A stretch of 5,379 nt of DNA from Leptolyngbyaceae cyanobacterium SM1_3_5 (GTDB lineage Bacteria; Cyanobacteriota; Cyanobacteriia; Elainellales; Elainellaceae), in assembly GCA_012031475.1 (NCBI GenBank), contig JAAUTJ010000388.1, positions 1-5,379 on the forward strand, given 5' to 3'. Under the pieces are notes generated by a model that did not search any database, was not told the DNA's origin, and saw only the letters and a program-made list of their open reading frames with translations. Numbering within the stretch: position 1 is the stretch's first letter; every line of letters starts with the position of its first letter. The position numbers and the translations under genes are program-made. Below, in pieces: positions 5,203 to 5,379 of this stretch.

Positions 5203-5244
5203 AAAACCTACTGCAACTATCGCAATTTATTGAGCTTTGGTCAA
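5198..5244 (-). promoter_or_regulatory. Candidate sigma-70 promoter(s) for the leftward operon
   Basis: Two overlapping candidates read leftward. The first has -35 TTGACC (5244-5239, five of six consensus), a 17-base spacer and -10 GATAGT (5221-5216, four of six). The second has -35 TTGCGA (5225-5220, four of six), a 16-base spacer and -10 TATGAT (5203-5198, five of six). Transcripts would start about 165-190 bases before ATG 5022, giving a long leader. No TPP riboswitch signature was seen in that leader: CTGAGG occurs, but the conserved CTGAGA and the second TPP-sensing arm do not. Confidence 0.45.
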
Positions 5245-5379
5245 TTCGATCGATCGCCAATTTCAACTTTAGCGCGGGGCGAACGGAGCGATCGAAACTT
5301 TCAGTTGAAAACCCAATTGCCAAACAACTTGCAAATTGCAGCGGATGGGTTAGACCCCACGATCGATCCGCCCGTCTCA

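Larger units (their letters stand above)
5023..5379. other. Upstream noncoding region of the leftward operon
   Basis: These 357 bases hold the long leader, the promoter candidates, the inverted repeat and a HIP1 site at 5089-5096. GATCGATCG-type words recur around 5247-5256 and 5361-5366. The minus frame open from 5323 to 4937 has no recognisable composition and overlaps the start of the well-supported gene, so I do not call it. The outermost part, beyond about 5280, shows no gene start or end on either strand. Confidence 0.5.

Noticed and set aside
4937..5323. 128-codon minus-strand ORF spanning the promoter region
   Set aside because: It overlaps the start of the well-supported 182-residue gene in another frame, has no ribosome-binding site that I can see, and shows no recognisable sequence.

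Overview
This window most likely comes from a cyanobacterium. Two observations support this. The octamer GCGATCGC (HIP1, the highly iterated palindrome of many cyanobacterial genomes) occurs at least eight times in 5.4 kb. The best-recognised gene is a ThiO-ThiG fusion, an arrangement I associate with cyanobacteria. Nothing in the window looks like a phage, an intact insertion sequence, a CRISPR array or an RNA gene of a known family. I see no clear undescribed system. The most interesting items are a helicase relative with degraded catalytic motifs, a hairpin-rich gene-free stretch, and a Thr/Gly-tailed membrane protein placed directly upstream of the thiamine gene.

Layout. The left half reads rightward. 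Bases 58-1632 encode a 524-residue protein that resembles DinG/XPD-type helicases along its length, but the Walker A, DEAH-box and arginine-finger positions all look lost. A 94-residue single-pass membrane protein of unknown function follows (1709-1993). A strong palindromic hairpin with A and T runs on its flanks (2020-2052) then forms a terminator that can serve both strands. Bases 2053-2482 hold no convincing gene but carry several short hairpins and a 14-base palindromic motif present twice.

The right half reads leftward. A promoter region (about 5198-5244) precedes a 182-residue protein (5022-4474) with two membrane segments and a long Thr/Gly-rich tail. Only 23 bases later comes thiOG (4450-2483), which starts at TTG. 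The short gap and shared direction suggest one transcript. A small hairpin spans the stop of the first gene and the start of the second. The two halves converge on the 2020-2052 terminator.

How the genes work together. ThiO oxidises glycine to dehydroglycine. ThiG joins dehydroglycine, 1-deoxy-D-xylulose 5-phosphate and sulfur from ThiS thiocarboxylate into the thiazole phosphate of thiamine. Fusing the two probably passes the unstable imine directly between active sites. No thiS and no recognisable TPP riboswitch is seen here. I see no functional link between the rightward genes and thiamine synthesis.
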